Shown here: one piece after another, positions 63,380 to 64,000 of the stretch | How the letters are laid out: each line of letters begins with the position of its first letter | How positions within the stretch are numbered: the first letter of the stretch is position 1 | Program-made: the position numbers and the translations under genes | DNA from: Oncomelania hupensis | Taxonomy: Eukaryota > Mollusca > Gastropoda > Littorinimorpha > Pomatiopsidae | DNA length: 64,000 nt | Direction: 5' to 3' | Assembly (NCBI GenBank): GCA_036898135.1 | Contig: CM072526.1 | Coordinates: 6,673,724 to 6,737,723 of the forward strand | The notes under the pieces: generated by a model | The model's database searches: none | Seen by the model: the letters and a program-made list of their open reading frames with translations, nothing else | Told to the model about the DNA's origin: nothing

Positions 63380-64000
63380 ATAAATGTCTGACGATGTTAC
63401 GTTGAAACGCGAATGATAGTATGGCTGAAGCGTGTACGATAGATCTAAACGTTTCGTTTTGCAAAGTATTCAATAATGGAGTTTATTTACCTTTGATTTA
63501 AGTTTGCATTGTTGTTAGGAGAGGCTTTGTATAACGTTGATAATTTGCGAAGTTTCTGGATCTGCGTGTTTACTCTTGATAGAAATTTCCGGATGGATAT
63601 CGAAGGTCGTGAATGTTCCCGGAAGTAGAGAAAATGTGTAATGACGTAAGCCAGTGATGACGATCTTTAGTTCGATTGGTGGCAGTACGTCATTTCTACC
63701 ATGTACCATATTGTTCCAGAAAAGAGAGAGGTTATTTAATCGTGTGCCGAGTCGGTGTTGGGATAGTAAAGTTGTTGATAGTGATTTGGAAAGTTGCTGT
63801 GAAAGTTGTTGAGTTGAATTGAGAATTGTATGCAGGTGTTGATGTGTGCTGAATAAAAGTGGAAAACTTCATACGTCGACTTTGTGACTTGTATGCTGTT
63901 TTGGACGGGCTGTGTGAATAAACGAATCTGAGTTACACAACTATCAGGAATTCAAGCATCGGGGCTGAATCAGATACTGATAGAAAAACACCAACATCAA
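63380..64000 (+). mobile_element. LTR-like repeat, second copy
   Basis: Matches 20740-21060 plus 21420-21600 in order (tttatttacctttgattt, ctgaataaaagtgg, aataaacgaatctgagttac, aagcatcggggctgaatc) and runs to the window edge. Shows a plausible TATA-like tatttaat and an AATAAA signal. LTR nature is inference. Confidence 0.5.

Overview
The window is animal genomic DNA, not bacterial or viral. The evidence is spliced exons with GT/AG junctions, dozens of long microsatellites, tRNA-derived SINEs, several non-LTR retrotransposon families, a Ty3/Gypsy-type LTR retrotransposon, and P, Harbinger and pogo DNA transposons. TTAGGG-type interstitial repeats, THAP and MADF transposon genes and LINE tails of the (GATTCAA)n kind fit a lophotrochozoan. 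A marine mollusc, probably a gastropod, is my best inference; it is not proven by the sequence.

Only one host gene is convincing. It lies on the minus strand and runs from 25945 down to 9692. I recognised seven coding exons whose six junction phases all agree. Together they give 730 codons (729 residues plus stop) without the N-terminal exon. The product joins a NERD-type PD-(D/E)xK nuclease domain to a superfamily-1-like P-loop ATPase. Its introns hold most of the repeats between 10 and 25 kb.

Layout: 0-3.4 kb LINE end, SINEs and microsatellites. 3.47-6.38 kb a P element with terminal inverted repeats, a truncated THAP transposase and an 8-bp target duplication. 6.6-9.2 kb a second THAP remnant, a LINE tail, a SINE with target duplication and a large tetranucleotide array. 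9.7-25.9 kb the nuclease-ATPase gene. 26-35 kb LINE copies, a perfect hairpin, a solo LTR and a hAT-like MITE. 36-43.6 kb copies of a ~570-bp retroposon (here R570), a Harbinger element with its empty site elsewhere in the window, and foldback elements. 44.4-46.5 kb a solo LTR and a SINE cluster that includes a tRNA/5S-like chimera. 47.67-57.2 kb a nest: a pogo/Tigger remnant holding an R570 copy and a young, intact 8.1-kb Gmr1-like retrotransposon (integrase upstream of reverse transcriptase). 57.2-64 kb minisatellites, polypyrimidine tracts and an LTR-like repeat.

The mobile genes do not act as a pathway. The window is best read as one host gene in repeat-dense DNA, with a readable order of insertions at several sites.
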